Shown: piece by piece, positions 45,072-45,161 of the stretch
Layout: each line of letters opens with the position of its first letter
Position numbering within the stretch: position 1 is the first letter of the stretch
DNA from: Minisyncoccota bacterium
GTDB taxonomy: Bacteria > Patescibacteriota > Minisyncoccia > Minisyncoccales > JAQTVQ01
Assembly: GCA_028706715.1 (NCBI GenBank)
Contig: JAQTVQ010000001.1
Location: forward strand, 1-45,161
Length of the DNA: 45,161 bases
Direction of reading: 5' to 3'
The notes under the pieces: model-generated
Told to the model about the DNA's origin: nothing
Seen by the model: only the letters and a program-made list of their open reading frames with translations
Databases searched by the model: none
Program-made: the position numbers and the translations under genes

Positions 45072-45161
45072 ATTTTAATTTTAAATCAGACCTTTTCAGG
45101 CAATATTATATTTTTGTAATATAATAGCTTATGCCCGGAGGATTGCAGTATTCGTGAATCC

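Noticed and set aside
45132-45161. Possible start of a tRNA (tgcccggaggattgcagtattcgtgaatcc)
   Set aside because: Cut off by the window end; D-arm and anticodon cannot be evaluated.
1-45161. CRISPR arrays, rRNA, toxin-antitoxin or phage modules
   Set aside because: No spacer-repeat arrays, rRNA-like tracts or recognisable phage/TA proteins found on reading.

Overview
The window is about 45 kb of gene-dense, AT-rich bacterial chromosome. Gene content (short single-domain proteins, archaeal-type AspRS, isopentenyl phosphate kinase, MurL-like epimerase, PheT without the N-terminal tRNA-binding domain) suggests a Patescibacteria/CPR-like genome; that placement is inference. It encodes a SipW/TasA-like surface protein cluster, an ECF sigma locus with a MacAB-type exporter flanked by two DUF5666-like paralogues, cysK, IPK, ychF, rlmN, efp, PadR regulators with inositol-phosphate synthase and a CDP-alcohol phosphatidyltransferase, all three AmmeMemoRadiSam proteins, glnA, trpS, murC, pheST, sensor kinases, aspS, dacA-like, mraY and murL. 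The two strongest hidden signals are RNA-level control systems. (1) A promoter, then a 30-aa leader peptide with a run of 6 Cys codons in 9, then an antiterminator/terminator, lies directly upstream of cysteine synthase (10795-11002). (2) A GAF-ANTAR antiterminator gene lies directly upstream of a glnA leader that has a promoter, two hairpins with near-identical AAYGAU hexaloops (A1/G4, the ANTAR-target signature), and an intrinsic terminator overlapping the second hairpin (24034-24139, minus strand). Weaker promoter/short ORF/terminator arrangements occur at 25621-25802 and 34961-35100. No rRNA, CRISPR array or complete tRNA was recognised. An IS30-like transposase remnant lies near the right end.
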